In this document: piece by piece, positions 40,193 through 48,034 of the stretch | Layout of the letters: each line of letters starts with the position of its first letter | How positions within the stretch are numbered: position 1 is the stretch's first letter | Assembly: GCA_035301485.1 (NCBI GenBank) | Contig: DATGUF010000049.1 | Span: 1 to 53,693, forward strand | Direction of reading: 5' to 3' | Origin: CALEAR01 sp035301485 | GTDB lineage: Bacteria > Pseudomonadota > Gammaproteobacteria > Pseudomonadales > Alcanivoracaceae | Length of the DNA stretch: 53,693 bases | The notes under the pieces: generated by a model | The model's database searches: none | Seen by the model: only the letters and a program-made list of their open reading frames with translations | What the model was told of the DNA's origin: nothing | Position numbers and translations under genes: made by a program

Positions 40193-41818
40193 GTGTCGTA
40201 TTCTGCGGTGTTGATCAGCCAAAGCCGCTCCAAAGTAGGAGCGATAGAAGACAACGTTCAGCACATCATCACTACAGCCAATAGCCACAAACAGCAGTGC
40301 CCAGAGCTAGAATTGGTGGTGTTCCCTGAGCAAGCGTTGCTAGGTATGCCTGCGTTTGATTTGCTGCTGCGTGATAGTTTGTGTGAACGTATTAATAATG
40401 GGCTGAACACACTTAGTGAGCAACTAACTGTGCCTGTATTAGTAGGCTACCCAAAAATAAAACAAGGAATTTGCTTTAACGCTCTAGGGCTAGTGCAGCC
40501 AAGCCTAGGTGTGCAGCAAGAATATTATCAGCACCAATTTGAAGGCGCGGCCGCCGATCAAGGGGTTGCTCGGCAGGTGTATTTTGCCGCAGGGCAACAA
40601 GAAACCATATTCTCTTTAGGTAGCCTGCGTGTTGGTGTGTTGTTAGGGCAGGATTACGCCAACGAAGCATTACTTACCACTTATCAAGAGCAAGAGGTGG
40701 ATTGGTTGCTGCACTGCAGTAACAACGTTTTTACTTCTGGTGATGAAACGCAGCTAGTGAACACACTGAAAAAAATAGCACACCAAACTGGAGCGGGGGT
40801 GTTGCATTGCAGTGCAGCAGGGGGGCAAGACACCCTCGTGATGCAAGGTGGTTCGTTTGCTGTAAATGGCGAAGGTGAAATAGTTGCGCAGGCACCCTTA
40901 TTTCATGTGCACACTATGTTGGCGAAAATTGCCCCACAAGGCCAAGCAATGCAAACAGCTATTGAGGAGTGGCCTGTGGCGGAGGCAGCGTTGTATGGCG
41001 CTTTAGCACAGGCCGTTAAGGATTACGTGGCCACGAATGGATTTCGCGGTGCACTCTTAGGGTTGTCTGGGGGCATTGATTCTGCACTCACGTTGGCGGT
41101 GGCTGCAGACGCACTAGGCCCTGAAAATGTACGAGCTATCATGATGCCCTTTGATTACACCTCAGCCATGAGTAAGGAAGACGCTGCGCAACAAGCCGCC
41201 ACAATGGGAGTGGCGTATGAGGAAATTCCTATTCGAACGCCCTTTGACAGCTTTATGGGCTTGTTAGCGAATAATTTTACCGGCACCGAAAAAGATACGA
41301 CAGAAGAAAACTTACAGGCGCGTTGCCGTGGCGTCATTTTAATGGCGTTGTCGAATAAGCTTGGAAAAGTAGTGTTAGCGTGCAGTAATAAAAGTGAAAC
41401 AGCGGTGGGTTATAGCACCTTGTATGGTGATATGGTGGGTGGTTTTTGCCCCTTGCGTGATGTGCCCAAAACATGGGTGTATCGCTTAGCACGCTGGCGC
41501 AATGAGCAGGGCGAGAAGGCGGTGATCCCACAGCGAGTAATAGATAGGCCACCCACTGCGGAATTAGCGCCAGGGCAGCTAGATCAAAATAGCTTGCCCG
41601 ATTACCCGATTTTAGATGAAGTGGTGCACCGTTACGTTGAATTGCATGAGGATGCGGACACTATCATTGCTGCAGGCTTGCCGGCAGAAGATGTGCGCAG
41701 CGTGATCCGTTTGATTGATCGTAACGAATATAAACGCCAACAGGGAGCACTCGGGCCGAAAGTAACTAGCCGTGGCTTTGGCGCTAACCGACGCTATCCT
41801 GTTACCTATAGTTGGTAG
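40193..41818 (+). CDS. nadE: NAD+ synthetase with degenerate glutaminase domain
   Basis: NadE converts deamido-NAD to NAD using ammonia released from glutamine by an N-terminal nitrilase-like domain. The chosen GTG at 40193 (GAGAGG ahead) gives 541 residues. The C-terminal synthetase domain is intact (LSGGIDSA, 291-298; CSNKSETAVGYSTLYGDM). The N-terminal domain keeps Glu46 (FPEQALLG). The catalytic Lys position reads Gln113 (YYQHQFEG against YRKxxLPN), and the Cys position reads Gly152 (GVLLGQD against GVLICED). Glutaminase activity is probably lost, so it may use free ammonia or another amidotransferase. Confidence 0.93.
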   Translation: MSYSAVLISQSRSKVGAIEDNVQHIITTANSHKQQCPELELVVFPEQALLGMPAFDLLLRDSLCERINNGLNTLSEQLTVPVLVGYPKIKQGICFNALGLVQPSLGVQQEYYQHQFEGAAADQGVARQVYFAAGQQETIFSLGSLRVGVLLGQDYANEALLTTYQEQEVDWLLHCSNNVFTSGDETQLVNTLKKIAHQTGAGVLHCSAAGGQDTLVMQGGSFAVNGEGEIVAQAPLFHVHTMLAKIAPQGQAMQTAIEEWPVAEAALYGALAQAVKDYVATNGFRGALLGLSGGIDSALTLAVAADALGPENVRAIMMPFDYTSAMSKEDAAQQAATMGVAYEEIPIRTPFDSFMGLLANNFTGTEKDTTEENLQARCRGVILMALSNKLGKVVLACSNKSETAVGYSTLYGDMVGGFCPLRDVPKTWVYRLARWRNEQGEKAVIPQRVIDRPPTAELAPGQLDQNSLPDYPILDEVVHRYVELHEDADTIIAAGLPAEDVRSVIRLIDRNEYKRQQGALGPKVTSRGFGANRRYPVTYSW

Positions 41819-41829
41819 CGCATAAAAAA

Positions 41830-41851
41830 ACAGCCGCTGAAAAGCGGCTGT
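41830..41851 (-). terminator. Terminator of bamD
   Basis: ACAGCCGCT (41830-41838) pairs with AGCGGCTGT (41843-41851) around GAAA. On the - strand it is followed by a T-run (from the A-run at 41824-41830), so it mainly ends bamD. The + strand tail lacks T. Confidence 0.88.
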
Positions 41852-41859
41852 GAGTAAGT

Positions 41860-42684
41860 TTAGAGTAAATCGAAGGTGAGCCAGCTTAGCCAACTGTGCT
41901 CTCGTGGCCACCATGCCAACTTTGCTTCCTCTTTATTTTTGCTTAAAAAAGGGCTGTCGGGCCAGTTGTGGGCTAATACCTGGTAGCTTTTATTAGCCAG
42001 CTCAGGTTCTTCCATAGATAAGTAGGCCTTGTTCATAATGGCAAGTGCCTCGGGCACCGCGGGTGTTCTTTGATAATGCGTAATAACGTTTTGCGCACGC
42101 TTGATGGCGGCAATGTAAGCTTGGCGGCGGGCGTAGTAACGCGCAGCATGAAGCTCTTGCTCGGCAAGTTGGTTGCGGATGTGTGTCATACGCGCTCTGG
42201 CGTCAGCCGCATAGGGGCTAGCAGGGTAACGTTGGATCAGTTGGTCGAAAACACGGAAAGCATCGCGCCATGCTTTCAAGTCTCGGGCCGCTTTATTCGG
42301 GCCAAACAGCCCATCTAGCATGCCTCTTTCAAGTTGATAGTTCGCTAAGCCATGCATGTAGAGCACATAATCTAAATGCTTGTGCGTGGGGTAATTACGC
42401 TGAAATCGAGTAGCCGTAGCAATAACAGCAGGGTAATCTACCGCACGAAACTGAACGTAAAGAAGATCCAGCTGAGCCTGTTCAGTGTAATCGCCATAAG
42501 GAAAACGAGCTTCTAGTTCACGCAATTCATCAATTGCGGTTAGATAGTTTTTCTTATCTATTTGGCGTTTTGCTTCAGTGTAGTGCTCAATTTCGGTGCG
42601 CTCTGGCTTTTCTTTAGTGCGATTTGCACAGCCAGTGGTAAAAAGAGCGATTAAAATGACAGAGACAATGGTATAACGGCGCAT
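41860..42684 (-). CDS. bamD: Outer membrane assembly lipoprotein BamD
   Basis: BamD is the essential lipoprotein of the BAM complex that inserts beta-barrels into the outer membrane. The 274 residues begin with a lipoprotein signal (lipobox FTTGC, Cys19) and continue with TPR repeats (KKNYLTAIDELRELEARFPY, about 44-63; VFDQLIQRYPASPYAADAR). They end in a WP/SWLSWLTF region. It is divergent from rluD, as in Pseudomonas and E. coli, where bamD sits next to rluD-pgeF-clpB. Confidence 0.96.
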   Translation of the reverse strand: MRRYTIVSVILIALFTTGCANRTKEKPERTEIEHYTEAKRQIDKKNYLTAIDELRELEARFPYGDYTEQAQLDLLYVQFRAVDYPAVIATATRFQRNYPTHKHLDYVLYMHGLANYQLERGMLDGLFGPNKAARDLKAWRDAFRVFDQLIQRYPASPYAADARARMTHIRNQLAEQELHAARYYARRQAYIAAIKRAQNVITHYQRTPAVPEALAIMNKAYLSMEEPELANKSYQVLAHNWPDSPFLSKNKEEAKLAWWPREHSWLSWLTFDLL

Positions 42685-42799
42685 AATTACTCAAATTCAA
42701 CAATTAATGATGGCCCCTTTAGAGAGCGCAGAGCGCTATTTAACCACAGCGCCACGGTGGCGGCCACTGTAGAGAAGACGAAATTCGCAGGGATACACA

Positions 42800-43771
42800 A
42801 TGGGACAAGCTAGTGAAGAAAAAATTCAGCAAGAAATAGCAGTGGGGTTGGAGCACGCAGGAATGCGCGTAGACCAAGCTGCAGCACAACTTTTTGCTGG
42901 TTACTCTCGTTCTCGCCTGCAAGAGTGGATTAAAACTGGCGAACTCACCGTGAACGGTAAACAGGTGAAAGCCAAAGAACGATTGTTGGGCACCGAAACT
43001 CTTGAACTCGATGCTGTAATGGCCATTAAGGTAGAAGATGATGCAGAACCCATCGAGTTAGATGTTGTGTACGCAGACGAGCATTTAGTGGTTATTAATA
43101 AGCCGGCTGGATTAGTCGTGCATCCTGCTGCAGGGCATCAACAAGGCACATTATTAAATGGTTTGCTGCATCTTTACCCGCAGTTAGCCAGTTTGCCGCG
43201 GGCGGGTATTGTGCACCGTTTAGATAAAGACACCACAGGGCTTATGGTTATCGCAGCTTCTTTACCGGCCCATGCTGGGCTTGTGGATCAGTTTCAAGAA
43301 CGAACAGTGCATCGCGAGTACGCCGCTATTGTTTATGGAGTGATGACAGGGGGCGGCCGTGTGGAAGCGCCGTTAGGGAGGCACCCACAAGATCGTAAGC
43401 GCCAAGCGGTGGTCAGTGATGGCAAAGAGGCCATTACTCATTACCGTGTCTTAGAACGGTTCCGCTCTCATACATTGGTGCAAGCGCAATTGGAAACAGG
43501 CCGAACACACCAAATACGTGTCCATATGCAACACATCCGCTATCCGCTAGTGGGCGATAGCGTGTATGGCGGCCGTTTACGTTTGCCAGCAGGGGCTAGC
43601 GATGAGTTGCGTGAAGGTTTGCAAAATTTCCGCCGCCAAGCGCTGCATGCGCGCAAATTAAGTTTTGTTCACCCGGTAACAGAAGAACTGATGATTTTTA
43701 CCGCGGAGCTTCCGGAAGATATGGCGGCGCTTGTGGAGCTGCTACAAGAGGATATGGTAAATGAGCAGTAA
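42800..43771 (+). CDS. rluD: 23S rRNA pseudouridine synthase RluD
   Basis: RluD makes pseudouridines in helix 69 of 23S rRNA. The 323 residues contain an N-terminal S4 domain (about 18-75: GMRVDQAAAQLFAGYSRSRL) and the RluA-family catalytic motif GIVHRLDKDTTGLMVIAA, whose Asp is the nucleophile. LETGRTHQIRVHMQHIRYPL is also present. The ATG at 42800 gives a normal length. It overlaps pgeF by 11 bases. Confidence 0.96.
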   Translation: MGQASEEKIQQEIAVGLEHAGMRVDQAAAQLFAGYSRSRLQEWIKTGELTVNGKQVKAKERLLGTETLELDAVMAIKVEDDAEPIELDVVYADEHLVVINKPAGLVVHPAAGHQQGTLLNGLLHLYPQLASLPRAGIVHRLDKDTTGLMVIAASLPAHAGLVDQFQERTVHREYAAIVYGVMTGGGRVEAPLGRHPQDRKRQAVVSDGKEAITHYRVLERFRSHTLVQAQLETGRTHQIRVHMQHIRYPLVGDSVYGGRLRLPAGASDELREGLQNFRRQALHARKLSFVHPVTEELMIFTAELPEDMAALVELLQEDMVNEQ

Positions 43772-44504
43772 AGTTGGCGAGGATTGGCTAGTACCAACCT
43801 GGCGGCCGCACGAAAATGTGCGTGTGTGCGTAACCACCAATGCCGGCGATTTTTCACCCGCCCCATGGCAAGGTTTTAACTTAGGGCTAAACACCGGCGA
43901 CAACAAAGTACGTGTGGCTAAAGCACGGCAACATGTTTGGAAGAAGATAGGTACAAAAAAAGCACCTTTTTGGCTAGATCAAGTGCACGGGAAAGAGCTA
44001 GTGGAGTATGGTAGCAACCATTGGGCTGTGGATGGTGTATGGACCACCGAACCCTCCGCGCCTTGTGTTGTGCTCACTGCTGATTGTTTGCCTGTATTGC
44101 TTGCGCGTTGTGATGGATCTGCTGTGGCAGCTGTGCATGCAGGATGGCGTGGTGTAGAGCAAGGTATCTTGCAAGCTGCGGTGAAACAATTGGCACCAAA
44201 AGGTGAAGCATTAGCTGCTTGGGTAGGCCCCGCTATTTCTGCAGATGAGTATCAAGTGGGCGAAGAGGTTTACCGTGCCTTCCAATCAATCCCAAATGCA
44301 GAAACTTGTTTTAGCGAAGACCCAGAGCCTAATCGCTGGCGCTGTGATTTAGCGGGGTTGGCAGCTCTACAGCTTGAGCCTTTAGGTGTGCAAGTAACGA
44401 AAAGTGGGCTTTGCACAGCCTCAGACCCACAACAACGTTTTTATTCTTACCGCAAGCAAGGCCAAACAGGGCGGTTTGCTAGCTTGATTTGGTTGGCGGA
44501 ATAA
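43761..44504 (+). CDS. pgeF: PgeF/YfiH-family protein (multicopper-like polyphenol oxidase fold)
   Basis: In E. coli PgeF removes wrongly incorporated amino acids from peptidoglycan precursors; other members act on purine nucleosides. The 247 residues show the family metal site: QVHG (His near 76), TADCLPVLLARCDG and AAVHAGWRG (His near 126). The end QRFYSYRKQGQTGRFASLIW is typical. It is translationally coupled to rluD by an 11-base overlap and precedes clpB, the conserved order. Confidence 0.93.
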   Translation: MSSKVGEDWLVPTWRPHENVRVCVTTNAGDFSPAPWQGFNLGLNTGDNKVRVAKARQHVWKKIGTKKAPFWLDQVHGKELVEYGSNHWAVDGVWTTEPSAPCVVLTADCLPVLLARCDGSAVAAVHAGWRGVEQGILQAAVKQLAPKGEALAAWVGPAISADEYQVGEEVYRAFQSIPNAETCFSEDPEPNRWRCDLAGLAALQLEPLGVQVTKSGLCTASDPQQRFYSYRKQGQTGRFASLIWLAE

Positions 44505-44532
44505 CGCCCATACATCTTTTCTGCCTTGCCCC

Positions 44533-44560
44533 CTTGATAATTACATAAACATCTCCATTA
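44533..44560 (+). promoter_or_regulatory. Candidate heat-shock (sigma-32) promoter of clpB
   Basis: CTTGATA (44533-44539) and CTCCATTA (44553-44560), spaced by 13 bases, closely match the sigma-32 consensus CTTGAAA and CCCCATnT. The site is 42 bases ahead of the clpB ATG, in the pgeF-clpB gap. Confidence 0.75.
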
Positions 44561-44601
44561 ATTAGGGTAGTTCAACAACTTCTTATATAGAGGAAACCCT
44601 A

Positions 44602-47181
44602 ATGCAAGAGAGATTAACAAAGCGGCTGCAAAGCGCCTTGATTGATGCTCAGTCAATTGCTGTGGGAGCAGGGCAGGGCACGTTAGAGCCCGTGCATTTA
44701 TTATTGGCGTTGCTGCAAACAGAAAACAGCAGCGCTCGCCCGCTATTACAGCAAGCCGGCGCCAATGTGGCCGATTTAGAAACCGCCTTACGTATGGCAG
44801 TGGAAGCATTGCCAACGCATTCCCCATTCACCGGTGAGGTGCAAGCCTCCCGCGAATTTGGGCAATTACTTAATTTAGCCGATCGTGAAACCCAGCAGCG
44901 TGGAGATGCGTATATCACCACAGAGGCTGTGTTGTTGGCCGCCTGTGAGATGGGCGGTAGTGTTGGTAAGTTGTTTAAAACAGCGGGGGTAACAAAGCCC
45001 GCGCTTAATGCAGCTGTGGAAGCAGTGCGTGGAGGTGAAACTGTGCAAGATGCCGGTGCCGAAGATCAGCGTGAAGCGCTATCAAAATATACTGTAGATT
45101 TAACCGAGCGTGCCGAAAGCGGCAAGCTTGATCCCGTCATTGGGCGTGATGACGAAATTCGTCGCACAATCCAGGTGTTGCAGCGCCGTACCAAAAACAA
45201 CCCTGTGCTGATCGGTGAGCCTGGCGTAGGAAAAACAGCCATTGCTGAAGGTTTGGCACAGCGTATTGTTAACGGCGAAGTGCCAGAGGGTTTAAAAGGT
45301 AAGCGTGTGCTGGCCTTAGATATGGCGGCATTAATTGCGGGCGCCAAATACCGTGGTGAATTCGAAGAACGCTTAAAAGCAGTGCTCAATGAGCTCGCTA
45401 AAGCGGAAGGTCAAATCATTCTCTTTATTGACGAATTACACACTGTTGTGGGCGCAGGTAAAAGCGACGGCGCTATGGACGCAGGTAATATGCTTAAACC
45501 AGCGTTAGCACGTGGTGAGTTGCACTGTGTTGGAGCTACTACTTTAGATGAGTATCGCCAATACATTGAGAAGGACGCAGCGCTAGAGCGTCGTTTCCAA
45601 CGCGTCCAAATCGATGAGCCTTCAGTGGAAGATACGGTAGCTATTTTGCGTGGCTTAAAGGAGCGATATGAAGTGCACCACGGTATCGATATTACCGACA
45701 GTGCTATTGTGGCGGCTGCGCAACTTTCACACCGTTACATTACAGATCGCCAATTGCCTGATAAAGCCATCGACCTTATTGATGAAGCCGGTAGCCGCAT
45801 CCGCATGGAAATTGATTCCATGCCAGAAGAGATGGACCGCTTAGATAGACGTGCTATCCAGTTAAAGATGGAGCGCGAAGCGTTAAAGAAAGAAACGGAC
45901 AAGGCGAGCAAAGAACGCTTGGGTAAAGTGGAAGAAGAAATCCAAGAGGTTGAAAAAGAGCTTGCTGACTTGCGTGAAATTTGGGAGGCAGAAAAAGCCT
46001 CTGTTCAAGATGCACAAAGCATTAAAGAAGAATTAGATAGGGCGCGAGTTGAAATGGAACAAGCCCGTCGTGCGGGAGATTTAAGCCGCATGTCGGAATT
46101 GCAGTACGGAAGAATTCCTGAGCTCGAGCAAAAGATAGCCGCTGCGCAGCAAAGCGAGGGCGAAGAGCAGGAAATGCAATTGCTGCGTAACAAGGTAACA
46201 GAAGAAGAAATTGCAGAAGTTGTCTCTCGCTGGACAGGCATCCCAGTAAATAAAATGCTTGAAGGCGAACGCGATAAATTGCTGCGCATGGAAGAAATGC
46301 TGCATCAGCGCGTGGTGGGGCAAAACGAGGCAGTGGTCGCTGTAGCGAATGCTGTGCGTCGCTCCCGTGCGGGATTGTCTGATCCACATCGCCCGAACGG
46401 TTCCTTCTTATTCCTTGGCCCAACTGGTGTGGGTAAGACGGAGCTGTGTAAAGCGTTGGCTGAATTTCTCTTCGATACCGAAGAGGCGATGGTGCGCATC
46501 GATATGTCAGAGTTTATGGAAAAGCACTCTGTTGCGCGCCTCATCGGTGCACCTCCAGGTTATGTAGGGTACGAAGAAGGTGGCTACTTAACTGAAGCGG
46601 TACGCCGTAAGCCTTACTCTGTGTTGTTGCTTGATGAGGTGGAAAAGGCCCATGCGGATGTGTTCAACATTTTGCTGCAAGTGCTAGATGATGGACGCCT
46701 TACTGATGGCCAAGGGCGCACAGTGGATTTCCGTAATACCGTTATTGTAATGACTTCCAACTTAGGTTCGGACCTCATCCAAACCTTAGATGGCGAGAGT
46801 GATTACGACACCATGAAGCAAGCGGTAATGGGGGCTGTGGAACAACATTTCCGCCCTGAATTTATCAACCGCATTGACGAAGCAGTGGTTTTCCACCCAC
46901 TCGCTAAAGAGCAAATGGGTAGTATTGCTGAGATACAATTGGCGGGCTTGCGTGAGCGCTTGGCTGAAAGGGAGTTAAGCCTCGATATTAGTGAGGAAGC
47001 ATTAGCGTTGTTGGTAGACGCAGGCTACGACCCTGTGTACGGCGCAAGACCTCTGAAACGCGCCATACAGCAAATGGTAGAAAACCCATTAGCTTCAGCT
47101 ATATTGCGTGGTGAATTTCTAGCTGGCACAGCCATTAAAGTGACAGTGGAAGAAGGAGCTTTAGCCTTTAACGCGGCTTAA
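44602..47181 (+). CDS. clpB: ATP-dependent disaggregase ClpB
   Basis: ClpB rescues aggregated proteins with DnaK. The 859 residues hold an N-domain (about 1-145), a first AAA+ with GEPGVGKTAIAEG (about 206-218) and the coiled-coil M domain (about 400-525, EEMDRLDRRAIQLKMEREAL). The second AAA+ has GPTGVGKTELCKAL (about 605-618). The end is ALAFNAA. There is no ClpP-binding IGL loop. GAGGAAACC lies before the ATG, and a heat-shock promoter candidate precedes it. It is probably its own unit. Confidence 0.98.
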   Translation: MQERLTKRLQSALIDAQSIAVGAGQGTLEPVHLLLALLQTENSSARPLLQQAGANVADLETALRMAVEALPTHSPFTGEVQASREFGQLLNLADRETQQRGDAYITTEAVLLAACEMGGSVGKLFKTAGVTKPALNAAVEAVRGGETVQDAGAEDQREALSKYTVDLTERAESGKLDPVIGRDDEIRRTIQVLQRRTKNNPVLIGEPGVGKTAIAEGLAQRIVNGEVPEGLKGKRVLALDMAALIAGAKYRGEFEERLKAVLNELAKAEGQIILFIDELHTVVGAGKSDGAMDAGNMLKPALARGELHCVGATTLDEYRQYIEKDAALERRFQRVQIDEPSVEDTVAILRGLKERYEVHHGIDITDSAIVAAAQLSHRYITDRQLPDKAIDLIDEAGSRIRMEIDSMPEEMDRLDRRAIQLKMEREALKKETDKASKERLGKVEEEIQEVEKELADLREIWEAEKASVQDAQSIKEELDRARVEMEQARRAGDLSRMSELQYGRIPELEQKIAAAQQSEGEEQEMQLLRNKVTEEEIAEVVSRWTGIPVNKMLEGERDKLLRMEEMLHQRVVGQNEAVVAVANAVRRSRAGLSDPHRPNGSFLFLGPTGVGKTELCKALAEFLFDTEEAMVRIDMSEFMEKHSVARLIGAPPGYVGYEEGGYLTEAVRRKPYSVLLLDEVEKAHADVFNILLQVLDDGRLTDGQGRTVDFRNTVIVMTSNLGSDLIQTLDGESDYDTMKQAVMGAVEQHFRPEFINRIDEAVVFHPLAKEQMGSIAEIQLAGLRERLAERELSLDISEEALALLVDAGYDPVYGARPLKRAIQQMVENPLASAILRGEFLAGTAIKVTVEEGALAFNAA

Positions 47182-47203
47182 GTAGCACTGAAAGTGGTAT
47201 AAG

Positions 47204-47239
47204 AAAAGGCCTCAAGTGAATGCTTGAGGCCTTTTTTTG
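47204..47239. terminator. Terminator after clpB
   Basis: A 13-bp perfect stem (47204-47216 with 47223-47235) has a 6-base loop and T7. It lies between convergent clpB and the DUF4124 gene, so it can serve both. Confidence 0.95.
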
Positions 47240-47258
47240 TTGATGGACTATGTGGCAT

Positions 47259-47669
47259 TTAAAGAGGGCAACCATCAAGTTGGGCTTCTGTTTCTTTTAT
47301 CATTTCAGCCCGTTGTCTTTCATTTAGAATAGTTCTCTCACCTGTGTCGGGGTCGGTTTGAAAAACACGGCTATTATTCTTCAGAGTTTCTAGCGTTTCT
47401 CTGTGATGTTGGCACCATTGCTCGATTACAGCGTTAGCGTCTGAGGCTGTTTGTGTGGGCTCTGTGGAATACGAGGTTTCCGTATCCGACAACAAGGGTG
47501 AACGGGAGTCTGCGTGCACCTCAACACTCTCTTTATCGGCGGGCTTCATCTTGCTGTAATGTGTTACGCCATGGTCGTCTACCCAACGATGGTAAGTGTC
47601 TGCAAAGCTAGCGGAACCGCAAAAAAAGATAAGGCTAAAAAATAGCGTTGCCAAGATAGAATGCTTCAC
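47259..47669 (-). CDS. DUF4124-domain periplasmic protein
   Basis: This small secreted protein has unknown function. Starting at the GTG at 47669 (GAGGAGG six bases ahead) it has 136 residues. A signal peptide (KHSILATLFFSLIFFCGSASFA) is cleaved near 23. The DUF4124 core TYHRWVDDHGVTHYSKMKP (about 25-43) follows, then a Ser/Thr-rich linker and a helical tail with two Cys (WCQHHRETLETLKNNSRVFQ...GCPL). The frame extends another 71 codons upstream, but that part overlaps the ilv leader and is not favoured. Confidence 0.8.
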   Translation of the reverse strand: MKHSILATLFFSLIFFCGSASFADTYHRWVDDHGVTHYSKMKPADKESVEVHADSRSPLLSDTETSYSTEPTQTASDANAVIEQWCQHHRETLETLKNNSRVFQTDPDTGERTILNERQRAEMIKETEAQLDGCPL

Positions 47670-48034
47670 GAGTACCTCCTCAGAAACTTGTTCTGCTAAG
47701 CATGCCTCGCTTATTAAAGCGCTGCAAGCATAGCGGTTGGATAGTAGGCAAAAATGTGTGATAATGTACGGCTTCCGGAAATCGGAACCCCTGCGCTTTA
47801 CCCAAGTGTCAGTGTGGCCTGGACCGGGGGCGTCATTACCGTGGCGCTCACTTCCACGTAACCAAACGTGAAGTCCTTGCATTCATCTGTTCGCGTTCTT
47901 GCCGGCCACCTCCGCAAGAGCTATGGGAAACCAAAGCGGGGTTTTCTTTTCTGCGAACGCAATCAGTTACTCAATCAATTCTCACTGCATGCCGATTGCA
48001 TTGCCATGGCAGCAGTTTATTTGAGGTGAAAGTG
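47670..48034 (+). promoter_or_regulatory. ilvI leader with competing hairpins, candidate attenuator
   Basis: The 365-base gap between the DUF4124 gene and ilvI is rich in folds. A hairpin GG-TTCC/GGAA-CC lies near 47770-47790. An 8-bp hairpin with one bulge (47851-47859 with 47866-47873) follows. GTTCGC (47889-47894) may pair with GCGAAC (47953-47958). TCTTGC (47897-47902) with GCAAGA (47914-47919) competes with TCCGC (47911-47915) with GCGGG (47936-47940). The last is followed by TTTTCTTTT, like a terminator. Regulation of the ilvIH operon by attenuation or RNA structure is inference. Confidence 0.5.

Noticed and set aside
47764..47871. A 35-codon frame in the ilvI leader as a leader peptide
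   Set aside because: It is not enriched in Ile, Val or Leu codons and has no clear ribosome-binding site.
47670..47882. The 71-codon N-terminal extension of the DUF4124 gene
   Set aside because: A strong GAGGAGG-GTG start gives a proper signal peptide; the extension overlaps the ilv leader and lacks any domain.
47989..48024. An 11-codon frame (MPIALPWQQFI) just before ilvI
   Set aside because: It lies after the putative terminator stem, so it does not fit classical attenuation; it contains only three branched-chain codons.
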